Notes: generated by a model from the sequence alone, not told the origin. DNA of 64,000 nt from Bacteroidota bacterium (GCA_030834125.1 JAURFW010000003.1:62001-126000); one strand, 5' to 3'; shown: positions 15,967 to 25,582, numbered from the stretch's first letter. Numbers and translations: made by a program.

Positions 15967-17063
15967 CCAGCAATTGTAGGTTGCATATTTCCAAGCTCTT
16001 TCATCCATCTTACATGCGATTTAATTGAAAGCCAAAATGTAGGTATTTCGTTGTACTGGATATTATATTTAGCACAAACATCTTTCAAAATAGCATTAAT
16101 TTTAGGGTAGTGAACATGAGAAATTTTTGGGAATAAGTGATGTTCAATTTGATAATTTAAACCACCCATAAACCATGTTGCAAATTTTGATTTTGTCGCA
16201 AAATTATTAGTAGTCATTATCTGATGAATAGCCCATTCGTTTTCGATTTTTTCATTGGCTATTTCAATTTCTTGGCCATTTTCAAATAACATACCTTCAA
16301 CAGCGTGCGCCATTTGAAAAACAGTAGAAAGCAATAAACCCAGAGAAAAATGTAAAGTTATAAACAATAAGAAACCATGCACCCAACCAAATAAGTAAAT
16401 TGGAATTATCACATGTAACGCGGTGTAAATTAACTTTAGACCCCAAAAACTAAGATGGTCTACAAATTTCATTTTTGGCATGGGTTGTTCGTTTACTTCA
16501 CCTTTAAAATACTTAATGGTATCATTACCAAACAGCCACCAAATTGTCGAAATTCCGTAAAGTAAGAACATGTAAAGGTGCTGGTATTTATGGTACTTTT
16601 TGAAAGGTTGCGATGGACAATGTCTTAAAAATGGAGACTTTGCAATATCATCATCTAAACCATCGACATTAGTCCAGGTATGATGAAGAACATTGTGTTT
16701 AAATTTCCAAATTGGCGCATGAGAACCTAAAAGGCCTATACTATGTCCCATGAGTTTATTTACCCATGGTTTTGTTGAATAACTTCCGTGACATGCATCA
16801 TGCATTACATTAAAACCGGTAAAAGCATGAAGAACACCAATCAATGCAAATATCAAGTAATTACACCACATTGGAAGTCCACCAAAAAATGCAAGCGCAA
16901 GTAAAGATGGCGGAAAAGCTAAGCCAATAAAGGTCTTGAACCAAAGTTTAATATTTCCAGTTTTCTTAATATTTTGAGATTTAAAATAATCTTCAACTCT
17001 GTTTCTGAGGGAAAAAAAGAATTCATTTCCGTTATTGCTGAAAGCAAGTTTAGATAATGCCAT
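15963..17063 (-). CDS. Membrane fatty acid desaturase
   Basis: 366 residues. The three histidine boxes of di-iron membrane desaturases are present: HDACHGS (HX3H), HNVLHH (HX2HH) and QIEHHLF (QX2HH). The last, with Gln replacing the first His, is typical of front-end/delta-6-like desaturases. Four hydrophobic helices surround the boxes. It introduces a double bond into a membrane acyl chain, probably for fluidity control. No cytochrome b5 domain is fused. The start is supported by a -7 box 8 nt upstream. Regioselectivity is not inferable. Confidence 0.9.
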   Translation of the reverse strand: MALSKLAFSNNGNEFFFSLRNRVEDYFKSQNIKKTGNIKLWFKTFIGLAFPPSLLALAFFGGLPMWCNYLIFALIGVLHAFTGFNVMHDACHGSYSTKPWVNKLMGHSIGLLGSHAPIWKFKHNVLHHTWTNVDGLDDDIAKSPFLRHCPSQPFKKYHKYQHLYMFLLYGISTIWWLFGNDTIKYFKGEVNEQPMPKMKFVDHLSFWGLKLIYTALHVIIPIYLFGWVHGFLLFITLHFSLGLLLSTVFQMAHAVEGMLFENGQEIEIANEKIENEWAIHQIMTTNNFATKSKFATWFMGGLNYQIEHHLFPKISHVHYPKINAILKDVCAKYNIQYNEIPTFWLSIKSHVRWMKELGNMQPTIAG

Positions 17064-17070
17064 AAAGCAA

Positions 17071-17078
17071 CAAATTTA
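17071..17078 (-). promoter_or_regulatory. -7 box TAAATTTG of the desaturase gene
   Basis: Perfect TAnnTTTG on the minus strand, 8 nt before the ATG at 17063. Confidence 0.55.
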
Positions 17079-17179
17079 CAATTTTTACTGAATGTTCTGT
17101 TTAACTTAGGCTAAAATTAATTGTCATAATTTAGCACACTTGCAGTTAAATAAATGATATTCATCCCGAAGGCGGAGAT

Positions 17180-18760
17180 TTAGAACTTTATTTTACACCT
17201 TCTAGTTGCCAATGGATGCTTGGAAAAGGGAATCATTTCTTCAAGCCCTATTACTGTAAATTGTACACCTCTTTCTTCCTTCTGGGTTTTGAGTTGGTTG
17301 ATATATTCCATAAATGGGTTATCAACAAGCATACAATGTGAAAAGTCTACTATAATATTCTTTTTCGAGTCAATATCATCAAAAACCCCTTTAAACGTCA
17401 GGATGTTTGTGAATACGGCCGACTCAAATATTTTGATTCTAATGGTGGTACTATCGTTTTCTATAATTTCTCTTTTAGAGGTAAATAGTGATATTAATGG
17501 CACTCCTGAAAATAGGTGAAAGGTTAATTTAACCAGTATGCCTGAGGCCACACCCAATAGTAAGTCTGAAAAAAGAGTAACGAAAATGGTAATAAGGAAA
17601 ATAGCTAGTTGTTCTTTACCTAAATGATATGTTTTAATAAATTCCTTAGGCGATGCTAGTCTAAAACCTGCAAAAATCAACAAAGCCGCCAGAGCGGCGT
17701 TTGGAATCATTTCAATAGCAGGAATTAGTAATAGCATACTGAATAAAAGAAAAACTCCATGAAAGAAATTTGCTGCTCTTGATTTCCCTCCGAAACCAAT
17801 ATTCGCAGAACTCCTGACAACCTCGCTTATCATAGGTAAACCGCCGAAAATAGCGCTTATTCCATTCCCAACACCTAATGCTTTTAGGTCACTATTGGGG
17901 TTGGTTTTTCGGTTTAAAGGGTCTAAATTGTCAATAGCTTTTACAGTTAGTAAGGACTCTAAACTATTAACAAACAAAAACATAAACACATACTTCCAGA
18001 AAAACCAAGCTCCAATCAATGTAAAGTTTGGTGCCCAATGAATAGATGACCAAAAATCCCCTATTTTCACTAGTGCGTAAGACGGCTCTTCAGTTTTTAA
18101 ATGCCAAACCCAACCAAGTGGTACAGTAAGCAACAGAACAATCATGGGTGGTGGTATCTTTTTGAGTGGATTATTAGGCAGTAATGGAATAGCAAAAAGC
18201 ACAATTAAACCAATTACCCCAATTGTAGCGATATGAGGATGTGCATTTTGTATAAACTTAGGAATATCTTTTATTAATTGAATTGATCCTTCGCCCTTGT
18301 AAGTTAAGGGATCATCCCCAAGCAGGACGGGTATTTGCTTAGCAATAATTATGATTCCTATTGCAGCAAGCATTCCGTGTATGGCTGAGTGCGGGAATAA
18401 TTCTGCCAATGAGCCAAGTCTCATGTACCCTATTAAAATTTGTAAAGCACTCACTATCAACAATATTGCTGATAAGTGAGAAATGGCATTTGTGGGATGG
18501 TCAATTGCTGAAACCTCGTTTATTGCTGCTGCACAAATTGTTATTAACCCTGCAGCAGGTCCTTTAATGCTAAGAGGTGAAACCCTAGAAAACAGGCTTG
18601 TAATAAGACCACCTACAATCGCAGTAAAAATTCCCATTGCAGCAGGAAATCCACTAGCTTTAGCAATCCCTAAACTCAGTGGTAGTGCCAGTAAAAAAAC
18701 TAAAAAACCCGCGTAAAAATCATTTTTAAAATAAGAAAAGAGATTTTGAGTTTTTTTCAT
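17180..18760 (-). CDS. SulP/SLC26-family anion transporter with STAS domain
   Basis: 526 residues. The N-terminal DFYAGFLVFLLALPLSLGIA with ASGFP begins the SulP membrane domain, which runs through about 12 helices to residue 410 (SIKGPAAGL, LEALL-like ESLLTVKAIDNL, GGLPMISEVVRSSANIGFGG). A C-terminal STAS domain follows (about 430-520; IIVDFSHCMLVDN). Family members carry bicarbonate, sulfate or other anions with Na+ or H+. The relation of this type to SulP bicarbonate transporters is plausible, but no carbonic anhydrase gene is next to it. The substrate therefore remains undetermined. Confidence 0.88.
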   Translation of the reverse strand: MKKTQNLFSYFKNDFYAGFLVFLLALPLSLGIAKASGFPAAMGIFTAIVGGLITSLFSRVSPLSIKGPAAGLITICAAAINEVSAIDHPTNAISHLSAILLIVSALQILIGYMRLGSLAELFPHSAIHGMLAAIGIIIIAKQIPVLLGDDPLTYKGEGSIQLIKDIPKFIQNAHPHIATIGVIGLIVLFAIPLLPNNPLKKIPPPMIVLLLTVPLGWVWHLKTEEPSYALVKIGDFWSSIHWAPNFTLIGAWFFWKYVFMFLFVNSLESLLTVKAIDNLDPLNRKTNPNSDLKALGVGNGISAIFGGLPMISEVVRSSANIGFGGKSRAANFFHGVFLLFSMLLLIPAIEMIPNAALAALLIFAGFRLASPKEFIKTYHLGKEQLAIFLITIFVTLFSDLLLGVASGILVKLTFHLFSGVPLISLFTSKREIIENDSTTIRIKIFESAVFTNILTFKGVFDDIDSKKNIIVDFSHCMLVDNPFMEYINQLKTQKEERGVQFTVIGLEEMIPFSKHPLATRRCKIKF

Positions 18761-19078
18761 CGAGTTAGACTATCTGGCAATAAGTTTATTGGGTTTATTT
18801 TAAATCAATTTGGAGCTGAAAATTACGTTTTACAATCAAACTTTAGATAAATAGGTATATTCAATGTTAGTTAATTTAATTCAGTGCGAAATTAATATTT
18901 GTCTAATCGAGACCATAAAGGAACAAAATAAAATGACTCTAAAGTTTCATAATTCGAATTGCTCCGCAAAAAATTTGTAAAAGCTAATCTGTCAATTATC
19001 AAAATCTAACGGTATATAGTTTTATTATTGATACATTATAAAACTGAAATCATTTAACATTGTTCTTATTGATATACC
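18761..19078. other. Intergenic region between divergent SulP and membrane-protein genes
   Basis: 318 bp of AT-rich sequence. I find no convincing ORF, RNA or hairpin. Promoters for the two divergent genes must lie here. On the SulP side only a shortened box (TAACTCG) occurs close to the start, and no perfect TAnnTTTG is visible in either direction. Confidence 0.5.
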
Positions 19079-19909
19079 ATGTTTTCGGAGAAGTTTAAAA
19101 AAAGGATAGAGATATTTGCTACCTATGCAGGCATTTCACTTTTTGTTATCCATTTTTTAATTATTCAAATAATAGATTTTGGCTATCTACCAATAGCCTA
19201 TTTCCCAGAAAACCTTTTTGGGAACCCATTTGCTTCCTTATTTACTCCTTTTAGTATTTTGCTCGTTTATGAAGTCTATTTGTTGATCTATTATTTGCGA
19301 GAAAGCTATACCAAATCAGTTTCTAAACAGATAGAAATTATGGCTTTGATACTTCTTAGGAATAGCTTCAAAGACATAGGTAAACTGATGCAAGGACACA
19401 CTAAATTATTAAACAGTGAATTGTTAAAAGATTTGATTGGATTTGTATTCTTATTATTGCTGTTATGGGCGTTTCACGCATTGAAAAAAGACAGAAAGGG
19501 TCCAAAATATAAACTATCAGACGAATTTGTATTATTAAAAAAGAGGCTGTCAATAGGATTATTTTGGATATTTATAGGACTTGCTGTCTTCTCTTTTGGC
19601 GATTGGTTTTTTGAATTAATAAACCACAGTAAAACGCCAATTTTACAAGATCCATCACATATTTTCTACAGTGAGTTCTTTACGTTGTTAACCTTTGTTG
19701 ATGTTTTATTGTTACTTAGTAGCGCTCGTAATTTGGGGAATACTATTCTTGTTATTAGAAATTCTGGGTATGTATTGGCAACGCTCTTAATGAGAATTTC
19801 ATTCAGCTTGGAAACCTGGGAGCGTATTTTGGCCGTATTAATGGGGGCTTCAATTGCGGCATTTATGCTATGGATTAGTGAGCGTGACGCATTTTATAAA
19901 AATCGTTAA
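19079..19909 (+). CDS. Polytopic membrane protein, unknown
   Basis: 276 residues with about seven hydrophobic helices (for example FATYAGISLFVIHFLIIQII, FSILLVYEVYLLIYYL, LIGFVFLLLLLWAFHAL, LFWIFIGLAVFSFGDWFF). There is no motif I recognise. It is divergent from the SulP transporter and is followed at 110 nt by a HAD-type gene. It could be an accessory of the transporter, but no sequence evidence supports this beyond adjacency. Confidence 0.6.
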   Translation: MFSEKFKKRIEIFATYAGISLFVIHFLIIQIIDFGYLPIAYFPENLFGNPFASLFTPFSILLVYEVYLLIYYLRESYTKSVSKQIEIMALILLRNSFKDIGKLMQGHTKLLNSELLKDLIGFVFLLLLLWAFHALKKDRKGPKYKLSDEFVLLKKRLSIGLFWIFIGLAVFSFGDWFFELINHSKTPILQDPSHIFYSEFFTLLTFVDVLLLLSSARNLGNTILVIRNSGYVLATLLMRISFSLETWERILAVLMGASIAAFMLWISERDAFYKNR

Positions 19910-20019
19910 TGATAGAAAACTATTCCACAGTTTAAGTTTTGTTGAATCTTTAGAATCATATTAGTGAGACTCTATTCAAAAGAGAGCATTTTTTCAGGGT
20001 ATTGATTAATTTGACCCCT

Positions 20020-20406
20020 ATGGAAAAGAAAAGTCCTGTTTTTACAGACGATAAAAAAAATTACCTGATTGATATCGATGGAACAATTACAGATGATATT
20101 GCGAATGAGTTTCCAGAAGATATGAAATTGTGTAAGCCATATGAAGGGTCTTTAGAAATGATTAATTCCTGGTATGATGAAGGCCATATTATTACTTTTT
20201 TTACATCTAGAACCGACGAACATAGGGAGCTAACATTAAACTGGTTAAAGGACCATGGTTTTAAGTTTCATAATTTATTAATGAATAAACCGCGCGGAGG
20301 AAACTACCACTGGATTGATAACCACGTGGTACGAGCTACTCGATATGATGGTAAATGGGCGCCTTTAACAACAATAAACGCGAATATTCAGGTATTTGAA
20401 AAATGA
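20020..20406 (+). CDS. Small HAD-superfamily phosphatase-like protein
   Basis: 128 residues. HAD motif I is visible as YLIDIDGTITDD (Asp nucleophile and Asp+2), motif II as FFTSRTDEH (Thr/Ser) and a C-terminal WIDNH that may serve as motif IV (Asp). It is a capless, LNS2-like small HAD; similar Bacteroidota proteins are often labelled phosphoheptose isomerase without basis in fold. The start at 20020 (MEKKSPVF) was chosen over TTG 20002, because a near-consensus box TTAATTTG (20006-20013) overlaps the upstream region. The next gene overlaps by ATGA, suggesting coupled translation. Confidence 0.7.
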   Translation: MEKKSPVFTDDKKNYLIDIDGTITDDIANEFPEDMKLCKPYEGSLEMINSWYDEGHIITFFTSRTDEHRELTLNWLKDHGFKFHNLLMNKPRGGNYHWIDNHVVRATRYDGKWAPLTTINANIQVFEK

Positions 20407-20708
20407 GTTTTACACGTTATATAGTGGAATCTGATCATGAGAAAACGGTTTGGATGGATTGGAATTGGAATATCCATAGAGAAGACGATCTACCAGCGAT
20501 TGAATATAAAGACGGAACCTTGATATGGTATCAGAATGGAGTAAAGCATAGAGAAGGTAATATGCCTGCAGTAGTATTTCAAGACGGTCATAAGGAATAT
20601 TGGAAAAATGGAAAATTACATCGTGAAGATGGTCCGGCAATAATCAAATCTGACGGTGTAGAGTTTTATTATCGAGACGGTGAGGAATATCATCTAAAAT
20701 CGAATTAA
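20403..20708 (+). CDS. HREDGPA-repeat (YwqK/MORN-like) protein
   Basis: 101 residues composed of about three imperfect repeats with a W/Y-x2-[ND]-G-x2-HRE-x3-PA core: WNWNIHREDDLPAIEY, YQNGVKHREGNMPAVVF and YWKNGKLHREDGPAII. Such beta-hairpin repeats occur in phage-related, toxin-antitoxin-annotated (YwqK) and secreted proteins, but no function is established for this short form. There is no signal peptide. The start codon overlaps the HAD gene stop by 4 nt (ATGA), so the two are likely made together. Confidence 0.7.
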   Translation: MSFTRYIVESDHEKTVWMDWNWNIHREDDLPAIEYKDGTLIWYQNGVKHREGNMPAVVFQDGHKEYWKNGKLHREDGPAIIKSDGVEFYYRDGEEYHLKSN

Positions 20709-20735
20709 TTTACATAATCAGTAACATCAATAACA

Positions 20736-20999
20736 TCAAACAATTTGAGAATAATTTTGATCCAAGATTTTCGCTAATTGATAATCTAAGGATGATATTT
20801 TATTACCTAAATCATGGGTACAAAGTTTCACTACCACCTTATTGTATATGTTGGTCCATTCGGGATGATGGTTGAGCTCGCTTATTTCTTTTGCTGACTG
20901 ACTCATAAATAACAGTGCATCGGAAAAGTTTTTAAAAACATAAGTTTTACATAGCTTATTGTTTTTTTCTAACCAGTCAATGTTATTTTCAGTTTTCAT
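20736..20999 (-). CDS. phhB: Pterin-4a-carbinolamine dehydratase
   Basis: 87 residues, the usual size. The family signature is seen as ELNHHPEWTNIYNKVVVKLCTHD (His-His-Pro and the TxD/THD turn). It dehydrates 4a-hydroxytetrahydropterin for recycling by aromatic amino acid hydroxylases, and related proteins act as transcription cofactors (DCoH). No phenylalanine hydroxylase gene is nearby. A near-consensus -7 box (TACCTTTC, 21004-21011) lies 5 nt upstream of the ATG. Confidence 0.88.
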   Translation of the reverse strand: MKTENNIDWLEKNNKLCKTYVFKNFSDALLFMSQSAKEISELNHHPEWTNIYNKVVVKLCTHDLGNKISSLDYQLAKILDQNYSQIV

Positions 21000-21052
21000 A
21001 AAAGAAAGGTATTATTTTTTGAAAAGACTTAAAACAGCCAATTTTAATTTAG

Positions 21053-21124
21053 TAGCCCCGGCAAGAATCGAACTTGCATCTAATGTTTAGGAAACATCTA
21101 TTCTATCCATTGAACTACGGGGCC
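21053..21124 (-). tRNA. tRNA-Arg (anticodon CCU)
   Basis: Folds as a full cloverleaf on the minus strand: acceptor GGCCCCG pairs with CGGGGCU, the D-stem is GUUC/GAAU with loop AAUGGAUA, the anticodon stem GAUGU/ACAUU carries loop UUCCUAA (anticodon CCU, reading AGG), and the T-arm is GCAAG-UUCGAUU-CUUGC. Discriminator A is present; CCA is not encoded. Length 72 nt. Confidence 0.93.
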
Positions 21125-21174
21125 AAAGGACTGCAAAAATACAATTCTATAATCACTAGTAATACACAGAATTA

Positions 21175-21365
21175 TTATTTTTCTGTTTTCTCGCAGCATG
21201 ATTTGAAATTATCTAAAATGGCCTGCCACCCCATTTGTTGCATCTCGAGAGGGTTTTCGTTTTCATGTATCCATCCTGTCTCTCATTTTCCTCTGTTTTA
21301 TTACAGCCAATTTGGATGCTACCAAGTATGCTTAAAATAGCGAATGGCAAGATTATTCTCTTTAT
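21175..21365 (-). pseudogene. Composite remnant: lipoprotein signal plus SRPBCC/AHSA1 C-terminus
   Basis: Two frames survive. From 21365 the minus strand reads (ATA)KRIILPFAILSILGSIQIGC and then NKTEEN, a good lipoprotein signal with a Cys but lacking an ATG. In another frame, 21282-21175 reads ETGWIHENENPLEMQQMGWQ and continues AILDNFKSCCEKTEK before TAA, matching the C-terminal helix of SRPBCC/AHSA1-type proteins (…NPLELQQMGWQAILNNFK…). The start codon and the core of the domain are gone and the frames disagree. It therefore looks like a degraded or internally deleted gene lying between tRNA-Arg and the M4 protease. Confidence 0.6.
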
Positions 21366-21403
21366 GTTTTTATTTTGACGTTAAAATTTTGCGATTATTA
21401 CAA

Positions 21404-24400
21404 CTATCTAATTATTTGAATATATCCCTTAAAAATTGTGCCACTTTTTTTATTGGTTAAATGGTAATAATAAACACCATTAAATAGATCTTTTCCAGAA
21501 TTATCAACTCCATTCCATTCATTATTATAGTTTTCGGAATAATAAACTCGGTTTCCTTGTCTGTCGGATATTACGAGTTGCCAAAAACCAGCATCGCCTA
21601 ATGGAGAAATATCCCAATAATCATTTTTACCGTTATTGTCTGGGCTAATAATATTTTGAACTTTATAGTTTGGAGGGATAATTACTTTAACGCTGAACGT
21701 ATCTTTATCTTGACAACCGTTCATATCAATTGCATCAACCCAATAGAGTGTGTCCTGAGTAGGATTAACCCATATTTCTGTGGCTGTATTATCTCCAATA
21801 ATGGGTTCACCAAACCAATATTGGCTTGTTGTATTTATAACATATAAGTGAGCAGTTGTTCCTCTGTGAATAGTTGTATCTCTGAAACCTTTGATAGATT
21901 CGTCAAATCTTATAATAAGGAAGGTATCTGCAGCGTTACAACCTATGCTATCCTCTACAAATAATGTATATGTTCCGGGACCTAGGCCTTGAAACGAACT
22001 GTCTACTGTGGAAATATTATTCCAACTAATCTTTAAATCTTTTAGATTATGATTTGTTGTAAAATCTAATCTACCGGTGGTGTCATACCAGCACATTGTG
22101 TTATCAAACCGCAGAATATCGATCACTATTTCTTTGTTACTCTTTCTCACGAAAACACTTTGATTTTTATCCAAGGAACATCCGTCAGAAACATTAAAGA
22201 ATAAAGTGGTTGTGATCGGAATATCAATTGTTGCAGAATCTATTATTTCATTACTATTCAGAAATAACCTTCTAATACTATCTAAACCACCAGAATGAGT
22301 GGCCCAAAATTTGAATGAATCGGACCTACACAAATCCGTATTTCTGTAATTTAATTGGAATGAAATACTATCTAGAAATTCTAGAACAAAAGAACCAGAG
22401 TCTGGATTTACACAATTGTCAGCAACATTGTATTTGAGATAATACGTTCCGGGTGATTTAGCTAACTCAAAACTATCTGAGTTTAATAATGGGTCATTCC
22501 ATGTAACAATTCGATTAGCAATTCTACCTCCCTCTGTTTTGAGGTCAATATTCAGACTATTCCCGAAGCAGATGAATGTATCATTTGGTTTAGTGGTGCT
22601 AATATTGTTTGGAATGCTGATATAAATACTATCCTTAGCAGTATTTGAAGAACACCCATCTGTTAGTTCTGTTCGAATCCACTGACTGCTATCAATTGTA
22701 TATTGAATGTTATTTGATGTTCCATTATTTGGATTCCAATTGAATGAATACTGGTTAGGTTTACCTCCTTTGGATATAGCATTTATTGTGATTAATTCAC
22801 CTAAACAAGCCTGATTATTGTTTTGCGATAAATCTACTTCCAGTGAATCCAAAACAGAAACTTGCATTGAAACAGTATCTGGAATGGAACATCCGTCAGA
22901 TACAATCACCGATACTAGACTTGTATCTGCAAATGATTGGCTAATGATGTTCGTATCTACTGCAGAAATATTCCACAAATACGAATAATTGTTTAAGCCT
23001 CCAGAAACAGAGGTTACAATTTTTGCTTCTGTTCCAAAACAAACAGTAGTATCTTGGGTTAGCATAGCTGCAATTGGATTTAACACATCAATATAAACGG
23101 TATCGTAGGACGTTTGATTCATACAAGCATCGTTAATCATGAATACTAATTGGCTATCGATTCTTGTTTTGCAATAGTTCGAACTTGAGTCGAATCCAGA
23201 AGGAAAGCCAAAGTATATTTCGGGAGGGTATACGTTTTGATATGATGGATCTATGTTTAATGAATCACCAAAACACAGAAATACAGTATCATTTAGTCCG
23301 AGATCAACAGTAGGGTTTTTGCGATGGAAATAATACTCAACTTTAAAGCCTCTCCCTACAACATAAGGATCTGAAAACTGTTTAAATACTAATGCTTCAC
23401 AATTGAGAGTGATCCAATTTCCCCCGTTGGGTAGATTAGAACCTGTTAATCCTTTCCAAAGGTTAGCGGGATTTTCATTATTTGTATATATGTAAAGACT
23501 GTCGAACCCGTCTTCATAATCCAAATCTATAAATCTAAATGTAACCGAGTCAGCTCCTGGAACTTCTATAGTTTGAATAACTGTTTTTAGTCCTCCGTAA
23601 TCACCCTCGCCACCGTCATCATAAACAAAGCCCATACATTGTTGAGCCGTATCAGTTCCTTCAAATGGAAGAATCACGGCAGAACAAATGTCTCGGCTGC
23701 TATCAACATGAACATATAAAGATTTGGTGAGTGTGTCGAATACTTGATTAAAGCAGCTTTCAACTCTCAAGGTGATATTATAATCTCCATAATTAGAGTA
23801 GCTGTGTTTGGGATGAGTAAGTGAGCTTGAATTACCATCTCCAAAATCCCAATTGCTAGAAATGTAGTTTTCAGATCTGTTAATAAAATCTAATGTATCT
23901 CCTATTTTACAAGCTAGAGTATCCCCTATAAAATCGGCGGTTACTTGGCTACTATCGTACTCATTACCAACTCCACAAACCCACCAAGCATTAGTAACAG
24001 CAATAACCTCCGGCGAGCATTGACCATATAAATCTGCAGCGCTTAAAATACTGTAGGTTCGGGCATCCGCGTAGGTTGATGAAGGGGTCAAGTAAACGGA
24101 TAAGTTTCTGTAAGCAATTTTACCTGCTTTTGTGAAACCTAGGGAATCAATTTTATAATTATTTCCTACTTCATTGGTGCCAGAAACCCCATCCACTAAA
24201 AGGTAATACCAATAATTTTGAACACCGCTATTAATATGAACACCGCCATTATCGCCGGTTCCTGAATACCATTTAACACCTTTGTAATACTGTGGATCGT
24301 TATATGGGTTTGGGTTTGACATATCACGCAATCCATTACCGCTATTTGTGATGTCTTCTCCCATTTTCCATTCCCATTGGCTTGGACGGCTTCTTGCTTC

Positions 24401-25582
24401 TACACTTTGACCAAAAACATCGCTAAAACTTTCGTTTAATGCACCACTTTCATTTTTGTAGATTAGATTGGCTGTATTGGTTGTTACTGCATGGGCGATT
24501 TCATGTCCACAAACATCCAATGCCGTTAAAGGTTTAAAGTTTTTTCCATCGCCATAAGTCATGAATGATCCATTCCAAAAGGCGTTGTCATAATTTTGAG
24601 AGTAATGAACAAATGAATAAATTTTAGCTCCATTATTATCAAAACTATTTCGACTATGTTCAGATAGAAAATAATCATAAGTTTCCTCCGCACCCCAATG
24701 GGCATCTGTGGCTACCTCATCCTTTTGAGCATTTACATTATTCCAATCGTTATCACTATCAAAAAAATCTACAGCGTTAGCATAAGTTGTGCCTTGCTGC
24801 ATATTAAATGTATATATGCCCTGGCCTCTGTTGTATTCTCTTAAAATAAATGTGTCCGTGGTGAGGCTATCAGTTTGAATATTTCTTTTACCACTATAGG
24901 CGGTATGTGCAGTTCCTGTAACTTCTGTATGATGAATAATTTCTTGCTCAGCCCAAACTTCACCGTTTTCCGCATTAACAAAAAACTCTTTTCCAAATAG
25001 TGGGGTTTCCGCTAGAATTCTGAACTTCCAGCAAAGTTGTTGATCCTCGGAGAGGTTAAAATTCTTGCCCACATAGAAAAGCTCTCCATTTGGCAAATAC
25101 GAAGTATCGGGGTTATTGGTTAGCTCTCTAAGAAGCGAGTTCATCTTAGGATTTTCCCAATAAAAATTGGAAATTGTATCTAACCTTTTTAGTAGTGTTC
25201 TAAGAGCTTGGTTTGGTGAAAGGATTGAACTTCCTTTAAACCTATATTCGGGAATAATATCACCATTAATTCTAAATATTCCATTTTCATTTTTATGTAT
25301 GATTGCGATACCTTGAAATGCTGGAATTCCCTTATAATTCTGCTGATAACGGACATGTATTTGTCCAATTTGATCATTAATTTTATTTACAGGGTTCCAG
25401 GTAATTAACTCACTAAATTGAGAAAGTTTATTTATTAATTGGCTAGGGTTTTCAGCTGGGAAAGCTGTTTTAAAATTAACAAGTTTTATCGTGTTTAAAT
25501 CGGGATGTCGAAGTTCAATTATTTGTCCTCCCGAAATGTTAAAAATTGTAAAAAGTGCAATTATAAATCCCAGTTTTTTCAT
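21404..25582 (-). CDS. Secreted M4 (thermolysin-like) metalloprotease with PKD, CUB-like and type-B T9SS sorting domains
   Basis: 1392 residues. Signal peptide (1-19), FTP/PepSY-like propeptide (about 40-210), then the M4 catalytic domain: zinc motif HEIAH at 360-364, third ligand Glu in GALNESFSD (about 384) and catalytic His449 in GGVHINSG. A PKD domain (about 547-626, WDFGDGNSSSLTHPKHSY) and a CUB-like domain (about 633-745) follow. About 550 residues of Ser/Thr/Asp-rich Ig-like repeats come next. The C-terminal 80 residues (IISPDNNGKNDYWDI to the end, GVYYYHLTNK) are a CHU_C-type, type-B sorting domain. All catalytic residues are intact, so it is an exported, probably cell-surface protease. 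No clear -7 box sits close to the start. Confidence 0.93.
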   Translation of the reverse strand: MKKLGFIIALFTIFNISGGQIIELRHPDLNTIKLVNFKTAFPAENPSQLINKLSQFSELITWNPVNKINDQIGQIHVRYQQNYKGIPAFQGIAIIHKNENGIFRINGDIIPEYRFKGSSILSPNQALRTLLKRLDTISNFYWENPKMNSLLRELTNNPDTSYLPNGELFYVGKNFNLSEDQQLCWKFRILAETPLFGKEFFVNAENGEVWAEQEIIHHTEVTGTAHTAYSGKRNIQTDSLTTDTFILREYNRGQGIYTFNMQQGTTYANAVDFFDSDNDWNNVNAQKDEVATDAHWGAEETYDYFLSEHSRNSFDNNGAKIYSFVHYSQNYDNAFWNGSFMTYGDGKNFKPLTALDVCGHEIAHAVTTNTANLIYKNESGALNESFSDVFGQSVEARSRPSQWEWKMGEDITNSGNGLRDMSNPNPYNDPQYYKGVKWYSGTGDNGGVHINSGVQNYWYYLLVDGVSGTNEVGNNYKIDSLGFTKAGKIAYRNLSVYLTPSSTYADARTYSILSAADLYGQCSPEVIAVTNAWWVCGVGNEYDSSQVTADFIGDTLACKIGDTLDFINRSENYISSNWDFGDGNSSSLTHPKHSYSNYGDYNITLRVESCFNQVFDTLTKSLYVHVDSSRDICSAVILPFEGTDTAQQCMGFVYDDGGEGDYGGLKTVIQTIEVPGADSVTFRFIDLDYEDGFDSLYIYTNNENPANLWKGLTGSNLPNGGNWITLNCEALVFKQFSDPYVVGRGFKVEYYFHRKNPTVDLGLNDTVFLCFGDSLNIDPSYQNVYPPEIYFGFPSGFDSSSNYCKTRIDSQLVFMINDACMNQTSYDTVYIDVLNPIAAMLTQDTTVCFGTEAKIVTSVSGGLNNYSYLWNISAVDTNIISQSFADTSLVSVIVSDGCSIPDTVSMQVSVLDSLEVDLSQNNNQACLGELITINAISKGGKPNQYSFNWNPNNGTSNNIQYTIDSSQWIRTELTDGCSSNTAKDSIYISIPNNISTTKPNDTFICFGNSLNIDLKTEGGRIANRIVTWNDPLLNSDSFELAKSPGTYYLKYNVADNCVNPDSGSFVLEFLDSISFQLNYRNTDLCRSDSFKFWATHSGGLDSIRRLFLNSNEIIDSATIDIPITTTLFFNVSDGCSLDKNQSVFVRKSNKEIVIDILRFDNTMCWYDTTGRLDFTTNHNLKDLKISWNNISTVDSSFQGLGPGTYTLFVEDSIGCNAADTFLIIRFDESIKGFRDTTIHRGTTAHLYVINTTSQYWFGEPIIGDNTATEIWVNPTQDTLYWVDAIDMNGCQDKDTFSVKVIIPPNYKVQNIISPDNNGKNDYWDISPLGDAGFWQLVISDRQGNRVYYSENYNNEWNGVDNSGKDLFNGVYYYHLTNKKSGTIFKGYIQIIR

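Noticed and set aside
21074-21340. An 88-codon plus-strand frame starting within the tRNA-Arg gene
   Set aside because: Its first part is antisense to a tRNA that folds fully, and the rest is antisense to a decayed gene; the translated product shows no domain.
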